64,000 bases of DNA from Physcomitrium patens (lineage: Eukaryota > Streptophyta > Bryopsida > Funariales > Funariaceae). Numbering within the stretch: position 1 is the first letter of the stretch; every line of letters starts with the position of its first letter. The notes beneath the pieces are model-generated. The model did no database searches, was not told the DNA's origin, and worked only from the letters and a program-made list of their open reading frames with translations. The stretch lies in the NCBI RefSeq assembly GCF_000002425.4, contig NC_037255.1, positions 12,195,329 to 12,259,328 of the forward strand, read 5' to 3'. Below, piece after piece: positions 29,511-41,000 of the stretch. The translations under genes were made by a program, and so were the position numbers.

Positions 29511-29778
29511 ATATGATTTCTGACCAGGCATGAACTTTTGTATCTTCATTGTGAAAATGCCCTGCAAACACTCCTTCGGGAAGATCACCGTAGGCAGGTT
29601 CTACCTCAAACACAATCTTTAGCGACCTGTTACTAGGTATCCTCCGTCGTCTTCGTGGTACATGCAATTCTTCATCTCGGAGTCGTCTTTGTGAGATACT
29701 CGGTTGAGAAGACATAACTGGTATGGTATCTATCTCTTGGCTATCCATATCACATTGAAAAATACGAGTACTAAACAT
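29488..29778 (-). pseudogene. Tail frame downstream of the family C chromodomain
   Basis: The frame is 96 codons. The conserved part starts at a Met at 29748 (MDSQEIDTIPV) and includes a basic RRRRRIPSNR stretch and an acidic segment with VFAGHFHN. The same protein-level pattern is seen, with stops, in the complete family C copy at about 37640-37868. The function is unknown. It lies after the chromodomain, where Ty3/gypsy elements normally have only the 3' LTR. Confidence 0.5.
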
Positions 29779-30233
29779 GGAAGAATGGTCTCAAGTTACA
29801 GATTTATAGTCTCTAACTATGTCTTTTAGAGGTTCTTTCTCCTCCTTCTTTGTAAAGCCCAGGATTAAGAGGCTTGAAGGATAAGGAACTTTACTGAAAA
29901 ACTTTCATCGAAAAGGATTAGGTTTCTGGGGATAGTATCGATGAAACTCCTATACTTTTTGCGATGCATTATAAGATTTTATGCTCATTCACATGTGCGC
30001 TCATTGATATCATAGCCGTTCCAATGCACTAAGTATTCCAATTTTTTCCACTTATGCTGTGAATCTAGTACCTTTCCACCTTGTATTCCTTGTGGTTCTC
30101 AATTTTAATACTAGGTGGCAGACATTGCACTCTTCCAGGAAGAGATGACTCTCGATAAGGCTCCAACAAAGAAACATGAAAGACTAGGTGTACCTTCATA
30201 GCAACTTGTAATCCTAGATAGTATGCCACTGGA
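29511..30233 (-). mobile_element. 3' fragment of a family C chromovirus (chromodomain plus tail)
   Basis: On the minus strand this matches the 3' end of the complete family C copy at about 37640-38330: the sequence after integrase, a chromodomain with KKLEYLVHWNGYDIN, and a tail frame. Its right edge (30233) lies at exactly the point in family C where the plus-strand family C copy stops at 46730. The 3' LTR expected on the left is missing and the similarity fades at about 29511. It is best read as the detached tail of the 35894-46730 copy. Confidence 0.8.
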
Positions 30234-30790
30234 TGGCATGGACATACACATGTAAGCCAATAATTACATGTATAAATAAGTAGAAGTAAGTAAAAGTGAT
30301 AAAGGTAAGTTAATTCTATAGTATTTGGTAAGGAAGCATCCTACAAGCTTGATAGACATTGCTTTGACTTTACAAGTGTCTTTAATTGACTTATTGGATT
30401 AGAAACGTGGTCAACAAGTTGGCCATGTACCACACATGTTGTTAGCTTGAAGACCAAGCTAACTATGTAGCCCACACATAGAAAAACTTGCGTTGTAAGT
30501 CAAGGCATGTGTCCTACAAAGTCAACACATATTGGAGGTCCTATAGAATGTCACCACGTAGCTTTTAGTTAGATAGTATATATAGAGAGAAGAGTGAAGC
30601 CTTCTTCACTCTTGTCAACTCTTTTTTTACTTTCAGTCTAGTTTCAAGAGTCTTTAGTTTTCTTGTCTTTTGGCAATAGCCATTCCAATTTCTTTCTTAA
30701 TATATATATTAATTTATTTCTATTTTGTCATCTTCTTTTGAGAAAAGTCTCACTTGTTTATTTATTTTTATCAAGTTCTTATTCTTGACA
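30234..30790 (+). repeat. 5' LTR of family A plus copy
   Basis: It begins TGGC (TGTC in the other copies) and ends GACA. A TATA box TATATATA lies at 30577-30584, and the likely transcript start CACTCTTGTCAAC lies about 30 nt later (30607). The left half resembles the 3' LTR of the minus copy (46731-47332) more than that copy's 5' LTR. Confidence 0.85.
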
Positions 30791-30826
30791 GATAAATAAG
30801 AGTACACTTACAATATTAGAGCTTTG
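30791..30826 (+). promoter_or_regulatory. Primer-binding region of family A
   Basis: The bases just after the LTR (about 30792-30803) contain AAGAGT, complementary to the predicted RNA start ACTCTT at 30608. This is a decayed match to a self-priming site. A second motif AATATTAGAGCTTTG at 30812-30826 resembles the tRNA-iMet primer site TATCAGAGC but lies about 21 nt from the LTR. Confidence 0.45.
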
Positions 30827-31001
30827 TCTAATCTTGATTAAGATAGATTACATCTTTCTCTTGATAAGACTTAAGCATATTAGAAGTTGCAGATTACCCT
30901 CTTTTAAATTGATATTATTTTTAGTATTTTCTTTATTCTAAATTCCTCTCTTTTGTTTGTCTTGAGCGATATTAGACATATTTTCTTTTCTAAGTGTTAT
31001 C

Positions 31002-32009
31002 ATGGGAGAACTTGCTGAAATGAAGAGTGCAATGGTACAAATGCAAGAGCAATTAAGGGAGTTAATTCTTACGATGCATCAATTCAATTTACCACTACAA
31101 GGAGCAACAAGATTAGCAAGAAGTGAAGATATAGAAATGATTGGAGCTGCTTCAATATTTGCGCCAAATCATGTCCCTTCTCTTATGGTGGAACATCCTT
31201 CTAGTGTTAAAAAACCAAGAATTACCCTATCCGAGAAGTTTGATGGCACAAGATCCAAGTTTCGAGGATTTATCAATCAAGTACAACTTGTGATTGAACT
31301 TCAATTCCAAAGCTATCCAAATCCAAGATTGTAAGTTATATTCATTAGTACGCTTCTTTTAGGTTCAGTATTATCATGGTTTTCATCTTTTCTTGAACGA
31401 TAAGATCCAATATTAGATAATCTAGAGGCTTTTCTAATAGAGTTTCGATCCATGTATGGAGAACATGATGCAATTCGTATTGCAACCAATAAGATCCATA
31501 TTTTACAATAAGGCAATCGATCAGTGACGTTGTATGCTTTACAATTTTGACAACTTGCAACTAATATCAAGTGGAATGATGTTGCACGTATTAGCCAATT
31601 TCTCTACATATTACAATATGAGATAAAAAAATTAATGCTCAACTTACTTGATCCTCAAACATTGAGTCAAGCAATTGACTTTGCTGTGAAGTGTGACAAT
31701 CGCCTTTTTGAATTTCGATATGAGAATCATATAAGTGGACTTCAACGTTACTATAATTCAATGGCAACACCAACACCTCTTCAACACATACATTCGGAAG
31801 TAGAGGATATGCAAATTCATGCAATATGTTTCAAACCTTTTATTGAGCAAGAAAAGAATCATCATCGTCAAGAAGGATTGTACTTATATTATGGAGAACC
31901 TAAGCTCAACACTCAACATTGTCCAACGAAGCGATGCAACCATAAAATGAGGAGTACGGCGATCAAAGAGGATAGTATGTCGGAAAAAGAATTTGTCCAA
32001 CTACAATAG
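31002..32009 (+). pseudogene. Family A gag pseudogene
   Basis: The ATG at 31002 starts a Gag-like frame with an early coiled coil (MVQMQEQLRELILTMHQF), broken by a stop near 31334 and recovered from 31635. The zinc knuckle near 31880-31930 reads LYLYYGEPKLNTQHCP, so the first two cysteines and the histidine are lost. Gag is the nucleocapsid protein that packages element RNA. This copy cannot encode it. Confidence 0.8.
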
Positions 32010-32014
32010 GGACC

Positions 32015-35000
32015 GTGCGGTTGGAACCTTGTACAACGCCTAGTGAAGGTCTTATCCTCTCCTTAGAATCTTCTCCATGTTTTACAATAAATGTTATTCT
32101 AGAACCTAAACATCTCAAAGTATCTCCTTTGCTAGATTTAGGAGCCTCAGCATGTTTCTTAGATGAAAAATTTGCTAAAAGACATAGCATATTTTTAGTA
32201 AAGAAAACTAAACATGTTCATGTAAAAGTCATAGATGGTCGTCTGTTGTCTTTAAGAGATATTACTCATGAAATTCTTCCTATAGAAATAGCAACTAATG
32301 ATTATAGTAGCTTTATAATATTTAATATCATTAGATCTTCTTCTAATCTAATTATTTTAGGTTTATCATGGCTAGAAAAATATAATCCTAAAATAGATTG
32401 GACTTCTTGTAGTCTTAATTTTTCTGAAAGTATAACTAAGAGTGTAATTAATCAAGTAAAAAGTCATAAGTCTAGTATAATTAAACCTATATTTGTAGGT
32501 ACAAGTACTTTCTTGCATGCTGCAAAAGAAAGATCACCTTGTGTCATTTATGTCACACCTGTTTCTATTGGTGGAAAGACTTCAAGTAGCATTCCAAGCC
32601 AATATGAAGATTTTAAAGATATATTTGAAAAAAAGAATGCAGATATTCTTTCAGAACATCATTCGTATGACTGCTCAATTGACCTTCAAGAAGGAGCACA
32701 ACTGCCATTTGGACCAATCTACAATTTATCTCAAAATAAGTTAGCTAAACTGAAGGAGTATATTGAAGAGAATTTGGCCAAGAACTTCATACGCCATTTC
32801 AAATCTCTAGAAGGAGCTCCAATTTTATTTGTGAAGAAAAAAGATAGATCATTGCAGATGTATGTTGATTATCAAGGACTCAACAAAATCACTATCAAAA
32901 ATAGGTACCAGCTACCTTTGATATTTGGACTTCTTGATTAGTTGAATCAAGCTAAGATCTATATAAAAATAGATTTACGAGGTGCATACAATCTGGTATG
33001 CATCAAAAAAAGAAATGAATGGAAGAATGTGTTTCAAATAAGGTATGGACATTTCAAATACAACGTCATGCGTTTTGGACTTACAAATGCACCAACAACA
33101 TTCCAACATCTAATGAATGATGTCTTTTGGGAGTTTTTAGATGATTTTGTTGTTTGTTACTTAGACGACATCTTAATCTGTTCTAAGAATACAGAAGAAT
33201 ATGAACTTCATGTTTGTCGTGTATTATAAAAACTATAAGATGCAAGATTCTATGCTAAGATAGAAAAGTGTATATTTCACATTACTCAAGTCGACTTCTT
33301 AGGTTACATCATTTTAAATGATGGACTTATGATGGATCCTAAGAAAGTTCAAACTATTATGGATTAGAAGATCCCAAAAATGGTAAGAGTTGTTCAATGC
33401 TTTTTGGGATTTGCCAACTACTATCGGATCTTCATCAAAGACTTCTTTCAAGTTGTAGCTCCACTTATACATTTGACTTGTAAAGACAAACTTCAATAGA
33501 ATCAAAAAGCAAAAGTAGCATTTGAAGCTTTGAAGATAACCTTGTTTTTGCACCAATCTTGTATTGCATCAACTTTTTTAAGCCATTTTTTATGGAAACA
33601 TATGCATCAAACTTTGCTTTAGGTATTGTATTATCACAAATGGGAACAGATGATAAACTTCACTTAATAGCTTTTCATTCCAAAAATTTTTTAGCAGCTA
33701 AGATCAACTATGAGATTCACGACAAAGAGCTTCTTGCAATTGTGGATTCGTTTCAAGAATGGCACCATTATCTAGAAGGTACTCCTAGTCTAGTTATAGT
33801 ATATATAGATAATAAGAATCTTGAATATTTTATGGCAGCATGTACTTTAAATCGTCGCCAAGCCTATTGGAGTATGTCTTTATTAAGATTTGAATCTAAG
33901 ATCACTTATTGACTGAGAAAACAACAAGGTTTATTAGATGCACTCTTTAGATGATCTTATCTTGTACAAAAAGAAAGAGATGTTGTTTTTGATCAGCAAT
34001 GGACAATTCTCTTGAAACTAGAGCATCTTCATTTTTGAGCAATGAAATCAACACTAACTGTTGATTCAACTTTCATTAAGCAAGTTCATTCAATTATGTC
34101 TTTTGATCCTCTTATTTGTGATATAATGAAAAATCCTTCAAAGTCTCATGATACTTCGAAGTTTGAATTCAAGAATAATCTATTTTATTTTGAGAGACAC
34201 CTATATGTTCCAGAAGGTGAGCTTGATTACATGTTTTTCAAGCTCATCATGACTTTCCAGCAATAAGACATTTTGGGTTCAATAAAACTTTGGAACTAAT
34301 ATCTAGGGATTTTTGGTGGTCCCAAATGTGAAAGGTTATCAAAGGTTTTGTACAATCTTGTAATGTTTTCTCAAGATCAAAAACTCCTCGTCATAGATTG
34401 TACAAACTTCTTTAGCCATTACCCATTCCAAAACAACTATGGTCTTCTGTTTCTATTGATTTCATCATGGATCTTCTAATCTCAGATTCTTATGACTCTA
34501 TATTTGTGATAGTAGATCGTTTTACCAAGATGGTATATTTTGTACTATATACAAAATCTATTTTAGATAAAGAAACAGCTAAGCTCTTTCTTGACAATAT
34601 CTATCACTATCATGGATTATCCAAGGATATTATATCAGATAGAAGAACTCAGTTTATATCAAGATTTTGGCAGACTCTTTTCAAGATTCTAAAAGTGGAT
34701 ATAAAACTATTTTCTACATTCCATCTTCAAATTGATAGACAAACGGAGAGTATTAATCAAGTTTTGGAGCAATATTAAATATGTACCATCAACTACCAAT
34801 AAGATGATTAGACAACTCTTTTTGCCATTAATAGAGTTTGATTATAATAACACAATACATTCTTCTACAAAACAAATACCTTTCTTTGTTAAATATGGTT
34901 ATCATCCATGACTTCATACTTTTGACGTTTCAAAAGTTGATAATCGTATTGTGAATAATTTAGCAATTCATTTGTCAGAGCTACATGCAACAATGAAGGT

Positions 35001-35505
35001 GTAGTTAAAAGAAGCTCAAGAAGAACAAAAGGTCAATGAGGATGTCTATCGAAAGGAACAACCTCCATTCTACATGGGTGATAAGGTATGGTTACTTTGT
35101 CATAATATCAAGACCACTCGTCCTTATGAGAAGTTGGACTATCGAAGGCTTGGACTATTTTCTATTTTTATATAAATCTGTCCAGTTGCATATCGTTTAT
35201 ATCTATCAGAGTCAATGAAAATCCATCTAATATTCTACATGTGTCTTTTTGAAGTATATAAGACAGTGGACATACCAAGAAGAAGTCAAGCTCTATCTCC
35301 TCCTATAGAAGTGGAGAATAATGAAGAGTTTGAAGTAGAATAAGTCTTAGATTCAAGGCGGCGTTGAAATAAATTAAAATATCTTGTCCATTGGCGTGGA
35401 TATTATATTAGTGAACGCACATGGGAGCCAGTAAAGAATCTTGCAAATGCAACAAAGGCGGTGAAGGCTTTTCATCGACGACATCTATCAAAATCAAGAT
35501 GAAAA
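32015..35505 (+). pseudogene. Family A pol pseudogene (PR-RT-RH-IN-chromodomain)
   Basis: Protease has LLDLGASACFLDE, with the catalytic DSG changed to DLG. RT has LVCIKK and an intact YLDD at about 33160-33170. RNase H starts near 33540 after a frame break. Integrase spans about 34240-34850 with D (SIDFIMDL), D (SDRRTQFIS) and E (ESINQVLEQY). A chromodomain follows at about 35342-35505 (LKYLVHWRGYYISERTWEP). The PR-RT-RH-IN order defines Ty3/gypsy and the chromodomain defines a chromovirus. Multiple stops and shifts interrupt it. Confidence 0.9.
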
Positions 35506-35893
35506 TCTTCCTTGTAAAAGAAATAAGATCTAGGCAAGCTAACATTCTACTTTCACTCCTTGTTTATAGCTTCTTTGTAGTTATGATGCTCAAAAAATGG
35601 AGAATCAATAACCAACGGATTCGACTCAAGAGGCTTTGTTTGCAGACATGTCAAACAAGACATTATGATTGTCACAGCCTTCAAGAGGACATAATCAAGA
35701 TGAAGATCCTCAAGAACAACATGTGATTCTTCAAATAAATGGCGAGATATAATGCATTTGATATCACAACCTTAGAAGGGACTCCCGATATTTGATAATT
35801 TTACTAAAGGTAGGTACAATTCCTAACAGTGTTCCAAATGTTTTATTTAAACGAAGTTATGAAGGCCTCAACAATGATCAAATAAGTGGATGG

Positions 35894-36222
35894 TATCAAA
35901 GACATATACTTTAAAATTCGAGAAGATTCTAGAAGGTTGTAGAGAAGCTTTGTAGTTTGTGGAAGTTTCTTGAAAAGCTTCTTTATTCATAGAAGCTACG
36001 TAAGAAGCTTCCTAGTTTGTTGAAGCTGCTTGAAAAGCTTCCTAGCTTGTAGTTTATATAGGAGCCGAGACAAAGGAGATTCTCAGTCTTGACAACATAC
36101 TTCTTGAAACTCTAGCCCACCTCTCTAATGTTATTTTTGTACTCATCTGATTAATCTAGTTCTTACCGATTCTTCTTGAGCTTCTAATTTAGATTTCTAA
36201 TGAATATTCTTAATTCATGACA
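35894..36222 (+). repeat. 5' LTR of family C plus copy
   Basis: It aligns to the 297-bp LTRs of the nested copy and ends TTCATGACA. It contains a perfect four-unit heat shock element at 35917-35934, a TATA box at 36055-36060 and the presumed RNA start CAGTCTTGACAA at 36084. The start coordinate is approximate (plus or minus 3 bp). Confidence 0.75.
35917..35934 (+). promoter_or_regulatory. Heat shock element in family C LTR (four units)
   Basis: The sequence TTCgaGAAgaTTCtaGAA has four alternating TTC and GAA units at exact 5-bp spacing, the consensus bound by heat shock factors. It lies in U3, about 120 bp upstream of the TATA box. Confidence 0.65.
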
Positions 36223-36259
36223 ATTTGTCGAGACTACACTCATCTTTCATATCAGAGCT
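36223..36259 (+). promoter_or_regulatory. Primer-binding region of family C plus copy
   Basis: TTGTCGAGACT at 36225-36235 pairs with AGTCTTGACAA at 36085-36095 in the LTR (one G-U), which would be the RNA 5' end. A tRNA-iMet-like motif ATATCAGAGCTA follows at about 36249-36260, some 25 nt from the LTR. Confidence 0.6.
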
Positions 36260-36499
36260 AGTTCCTTCTTGTTAGAGTGGAGATTATTTCTCTGTTTGAA
36301 CGTGCTGGCATTTTAGAGGTTGCGGATTATCCTCTACTAAATTGATATTTCTACTATTATAATATTAAAAACTTATCTTTCTTGATGAGAGTGGATAATC
36401 CCTCTTCTTGAAGGTTTTAAGGCATTTTAGAGGTTGCGGAGTATCCTTCTCTAAACCAATATTGCCTTCTTATACAGTCATTTCTTTCCTTCTTTTAGA

Positions 36500-37040
36500 A
36501 TGATCGGAGGTCAAGATATTATTATGACTAAAAGTTCGGAGTCCAACTTGGATGCCATTATGAATGTTCTTCCTACGTTATCACAAAGAATTGTAGAGAT
36601 TGAAGGAATCCTTGCAAGACTTTATGATGATGGAGCATCTGGATGGCACAATTGAGGATTCACCTGCCTCAAGCTTCAGCACTAAGAGAAGTAGCTTTGC
36701 CTCTAGTTCAATAAGGACCATTGGTCTTACAACAAAAAGAGCTCCAAATTAGCCTTCTAGACAAGTTTGATGGTATGCATTCCAAGTTTTGAGGTTTTGT
36801 CTATCAAATTAGATTGATAACAGCTTTACAACCCAAACGCTATTCAACAAAAGAGTCATATGTTAGACTGGTTGGAACTTTGCTCACGAGACAAGCTCGA
36901 GTATGGTTTGTTCTTTTGTTTAAGAAAGGATCGCCAATTTTGAACAACTTTGAAATTTTTTTGGAGGCATTTGCGAAAGCATTTGGTGAAAATGACAAGG
37001 CGTAATGGGCTACAACAAAGATCCGATCACTACGACAAGC
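36500..37040 (+). pseudogene. Family C gag pseudogene, 5' part
   Basis: The ATG at 36500 (MIGGQDIIM) matches the gag start of the nested copy. It includes a coiled-coil-like segment and a capsid-like region (LTRQARVWFVLLFKKGSP). Stops interrupt it, and it is cut at 37040 by the insertion. The rest resumes at 43078. Confidence 0.8.
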
Positions 37041-37336
37041 TGTCACGGACACAGAAATATAGACTCGAGATCTAACAAGAAGTTCAAGAAGAATTGACAA
37101 GAACTAGATTAATCAGATGAATACAAGAACAACACTAGAAAGGTGAGCTAGAGCTCCAAGAGATGTGTTGTCAAGACTGAAAAACTCTTCAGCCTCGATT
37201 CCTATATATACTCCTATTTAAGAAGCTTCTCAAGCAACTTCTACTAACTAGGAAGCTTCTAGAAGGTTCCAGAGACTTGCTTCTAGAAGGTTCTAGAAAC
37301 TTATCTCTAGAAGGTTCTACGGACTATGTCCCTAAC
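37041..37336 (-). repeat. 3' LTR of nested family C copy
   Basis: On the minus strand it runs from TGTTAGGGACATAG to GTGTCCGTGACA. It carries two perfect multi-unit heat shock elements (37252-37274 and 37281-37298). Confidence 0.85.
37252..37298. promoter_or_regulatory. Two perfect heat shock elements in family C 3' LTR
   Basis: 37252-37274 reads GAA-TTC-GAA-TTC-GAG with 2-bp gaps (five units, the last imperfect). 37281-37298 reads TTC-GAA-TTC-GAA with 2-bp gaps (four perfect units). A further CTC-GAA-TTC set follows at 37305-37317. The motif is symmetric and works on either strand. Confidence 0.65.
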
Positions 37337-37462
37337 ATCTTCTACCAACTAAGAAGTTTCTAGAAGGTTCTAGAGACTTACTTCTAGAAGGTTTTAGAAA
37401 CTTGTCTCTAAAAGGTTCTAGAAACTTATCTCTAGAAGGTTCTAAGGACTATGTCTCTAACA
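37337..37462 (-). repeat. Tandem duplication of the 5' part of the family C LTR
   Basis: About 126 bp next to the 3' LTR repeats the LTR segment from the TTCTACCAACTAAGAAG-like block to the terminal CTAACA. It adds more TTC/GAA units. It makes this LTR region 422 bp against 297 bp on the other side. Confidence 0.7.
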
Positions 37463-37639
37463 TCACCTTCTCCTTTAGCTTCGAGGCCTCTGAGAAGCAA
37501 TGTTATTGTCAATCAATACCAATGCAAGAAAATGAAGATCTGTCGCATAATGCTTGCTATGAACTCCAATTATTGTTCACGATGCAAGTGGTTCATCGGC
37601 CCTTGAAGCCAATGGTAGTGGCCCACTCCTTCAACTTCT

Positions 37640-37868
37640 GATCAAGCATGAACTTCCGTGTCTTTATTGTGAAATTGTCCTGCAAATACGCCTTTTGGCT
37701 GACCATCGTAAGTAGGCTCGGACTCAAATACAATCACCAGTAATCGGTTACTCAGTATCTTCCGTCGTCGTCATAGTGTAGGCGGTTCTTTATTTCAGGG
37801 TCGCCTTCGTGAGCTAGTCGGTTGAGATAATCTGACTGGCATAGTATCTATCTCTTGGCTATCCATAT
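37640..37868 (-). pseudogene. Family C tail frame after the chromodomain (broken)
   Basis: It encodes MDSQEIDTMPV, an Arg-rich stretch and VFAGQFHNKDT, matching the frame at 29488-29778, but with stops. It lies between the chromodomain and the 3' LTR. The function is unknown. Confidence 0.5.
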
Positions 37869-38004
37869 CAGAAGACCAAACTATGGCTACTGAAAAAATT
37901 CTATTTTATCTTGGAGAAAATAACTACATCAACTACAAATTTTGGTAGTGCTCTCCCCCTTTCTTATATTCTTGGATGAGTAAGCTTCAGAAGGAAGCTA
38001 TCGT

Positions 38005-41000
38005 CGAACCGGCTTAAGTTTATGAGGATGTTGTTGATAAAACTCCTGTACCTTTTGCAGCGCATTGGCGAGATTTTCAGCTGGCTCCCACATTCACTTA
38101 TTAATGTCGTAGCCGCACCAATGAATAACATACTCCAACTTGCCCCACCTTCATCGTGAATCCAGTGTCTTTTCAACCTCGTATTCTTCGTAGTTCTTAA
38201 TCACAATACTAGGTGGCGGACATTATACTCTTCCAGGAAAAGACGACTCTTGATAAGGCTCCAACAGAGAAACATAAAAGACTCGATGTACCTTCATAGA
38301 AGCCAGTAATTCCAGACAATATGCCAGTGGATTGATTTGCTTTTAGATGATAAATGGTCCCAATCTTTGATAGTCCAACTTATCATATGGTTGCTTGGTC
38401 TTGATATTCCGTCAAAGAAGCCATGCTTTATCTCCAATTTTGAAAGTAGGTGCTTGATTCCGAAAACTATCTGCAGACGCCTTGAAGGATTCTTGAGCGA
38501 ATTGTAATTGAAGCTTCAACGTATTTTGAAGCTTGGATAGTTGTTTCGCAAGTCCTATAGATACTGGATTGTTATTTGTTGACGGACTCAATAAATCAAG
38601 CTTTGGATGATACCCATAGTTGGAAAAGAATGGTGTATATTGAGTCGACGTATGGAGGGTGTTGTTATATGCAAACTTGGCTAGCGGCAGATATGTGGTC
38701 TAATCGTCTTGCTGATAATTGATGCTGTATCGTAAGTATTGTTCCAAGACTTCATTCACCCGTTCTATTTGGCCGTTAGTTGGAGGATGAAAAGTCGAAG
38801 AAAGCTTGATATCCACCTTCAGTTCCTCAAAGAGAGATCTCCAAAACTTTGATACGAACTGGGTTCCTCGATCTAATACAATATCATCTGGTAGTCCCTG
38901 ATATCGATACACATTATCGAGAAAGAGCCTTGCAGTGACTTCACTGGACAATGTCTTCTTGCAAGGAACAAAGAACGCCATTTTTGTAAGCTGATCTACC
39001 ACGACAAAGATACTATCAAATGAGTTCGATGATGGCAGGTCTGTGATGAAGTCCATGGAAATTGAAGACCATGGTCGACGTGGAATTGGCATTGGCTGTA
39101 GAAGTCCATAAGGGCGATGCCGAGGATTCTTGGATCTTAAACAGATGTCGTAGGAGAGGACAAAATCTTTCACATCCTTCCACATTTGAGACCACCAAAA
39201 ATCTCGAGAAATAGGCTCCAAGGTCTTGTTGAATCCAAAATTTCCCGCAATTAGAAAATCATGGCGAGATTGAAGAACTCGGAGTCGTGCTAGTTCTTTT
39301 GGGATATACAACCGCTCTTTAAAGTATAAAAGATCTCTCTCCACCTTGAACTTGTCGTCGTTGGTATGCTACTTAATATCAATGGCTATTGACTCTTTAA
39401 TGGTCACAGCATATACTTGATTCAAGAAGTCAGCATCAATTAGCACAATAGTAGCGCAAAGCTGGAATTACTTTGGCTTCAACATTGTAGTACATTGTTG
39501 ATCAAACGTTACTTCTCTAGCCTTTGGTACAAGATACAATCTCTTTGATAAGGCATCAGATAGTCTTTACTGCTTTCCAGGTCGATAAGTGATAATAAAA
39601 TCGAACCTAGATAGCAACATACTCAATCGAGCTTGACGTCGATTTAGAACTCAAGCCGACATGAAATACTCCAAATTCTTGTGATCTGTATATACGGTCA
39701 TTGGATGTGTAGCTCCTTCAAGAAAGTGACGCCATTCTTGGAAAGAATCCACTATAGCAAGAAGTTCTTTATCGTAGATCTCATAATTGATTTCAGCAGT
39801 AGAGAACTTTTGAGATTAGAATGCAACCGAATGGAGCTTCTTGTCTTCTCCCATTTGTGAAAGTACAACTCCGAAAGCAAAATCTGAAGCAGCAATTTCT
39901 AAATAAAAGGCCTTTATAATGTCTAGATGTATCAAAATTAGAGCCGTAGTAAATGCGATCTTCAGGTCTTGAAACGCCTTCTCCGCTAGAGGTCCCCATT
40001 TCAACTTATTCTTGCATGTCCACCGAGTGAGAGGAGTAGCAACTTGAGAGTAATTCTTGATGAAGATCCAATAGAAGTTGGCAAAGCCAAGAAAGCATTG
40101 TACGTCTCTCACTGTCTTTGGAACCTCCCAAGACACAATTGCTTCCACCTTCTTGGGGTCCATCTTCAAGCCTTTCGTAGTCGCAATGGACCCCAAAAAG
40201 TCCATCTCTATTTGGTGAAATAAACACTTCTCCAACTTGGCATATAGTCCTCGCTTGCGTAGTTTCTCCAAGACTAAACGAATGTACTTTTCATGCTCTT
40301 TCTCATTTTTAGAGAATATCAGAATATCATCTAAATAGATGACAACAAAATCGTCAAGGTACTCTCAGAAAATATCATTCATCATATATTGAAAGACCGC
40401 TGGAGCATTGGTAAGACCAAAGGGCAGGACATTATACTCAAAATGGCCATATCTTGTATGGAACGCTGTCTTCCACTCATCTCCTTCCTTGATTCGTACG
40501 AGGTTGTAAGCTCCCCTTAGATCAATTTTTGTAAAAATCCTTGCACGTCCAAGTTGTTCTAAGAGACCAAAAATCAAGGATAACGGGTAACGATTCTTCT
40601 TTGTTACTTTGTTGAGGCCTCGATAGTCCACGCATATCTGCAACGAGCCATCTTTCTTCTTCACAATAAGATGAATGTTCGAGTTGACAATTTTGAATGA
40701 CGGATGAAGTATTTGGCTAGATTCTCATCGATGTACTTCCACAACTCCACCAACTCTGTCTGCAATAGATTGTAGATTGGGCCAAAAGGCGATTGTGCTC
40801 CTTCCTGCAAGTCTGTGGCGCAATCATATGGTTCGTGTTCTGTTAGCATGTCAGCATTCTTTTTTTGAAACATGTCTTTAAAGTCCTTATATTGCTCTAG
40901 TATACTTGCTGTCGAGATCTTCTCCCATGTAGTTGGAGCCGCGTAAATGACAAATGGTGTGCCTTCCTTTGACGATCTTATAAACGCTCTTGCTCCAATG

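Larger units (their letters stand above)
30234..35893 (+). mobile_element. Family A chromovirus (Ty3/gypsy), plus copy, 3' end missing
   Basis: The order is 5' LTR (30234-30790), gag, protease, reverse transcriptase, RNase H, integrase and chromodomain. The element stops at about 35893, exactly where the family C LTR starts, so the last few hundred bases of the interior and the 3' LTR are absent. The minus copy at 46731-59665 shows what is missing. Nearly all reading frames are broken, and many of the same stops are shared with the minus copy. This copy is dead. Confidence 0.9.

Noticed and set aside
30812..30826. AATATTAGAGC as a standard tRNA-iMet primer site
   Set aside because: It is too far from the LTR end (about 21 nt). 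The LTR end is fixed by the 3' LTR junction at 46731. It is kept only as an alternative.
33314..33556. 80-codon minus frame, also seen at 49837-50079 on plus
   Set aside because: It is the antisense of family A pol in both copies.
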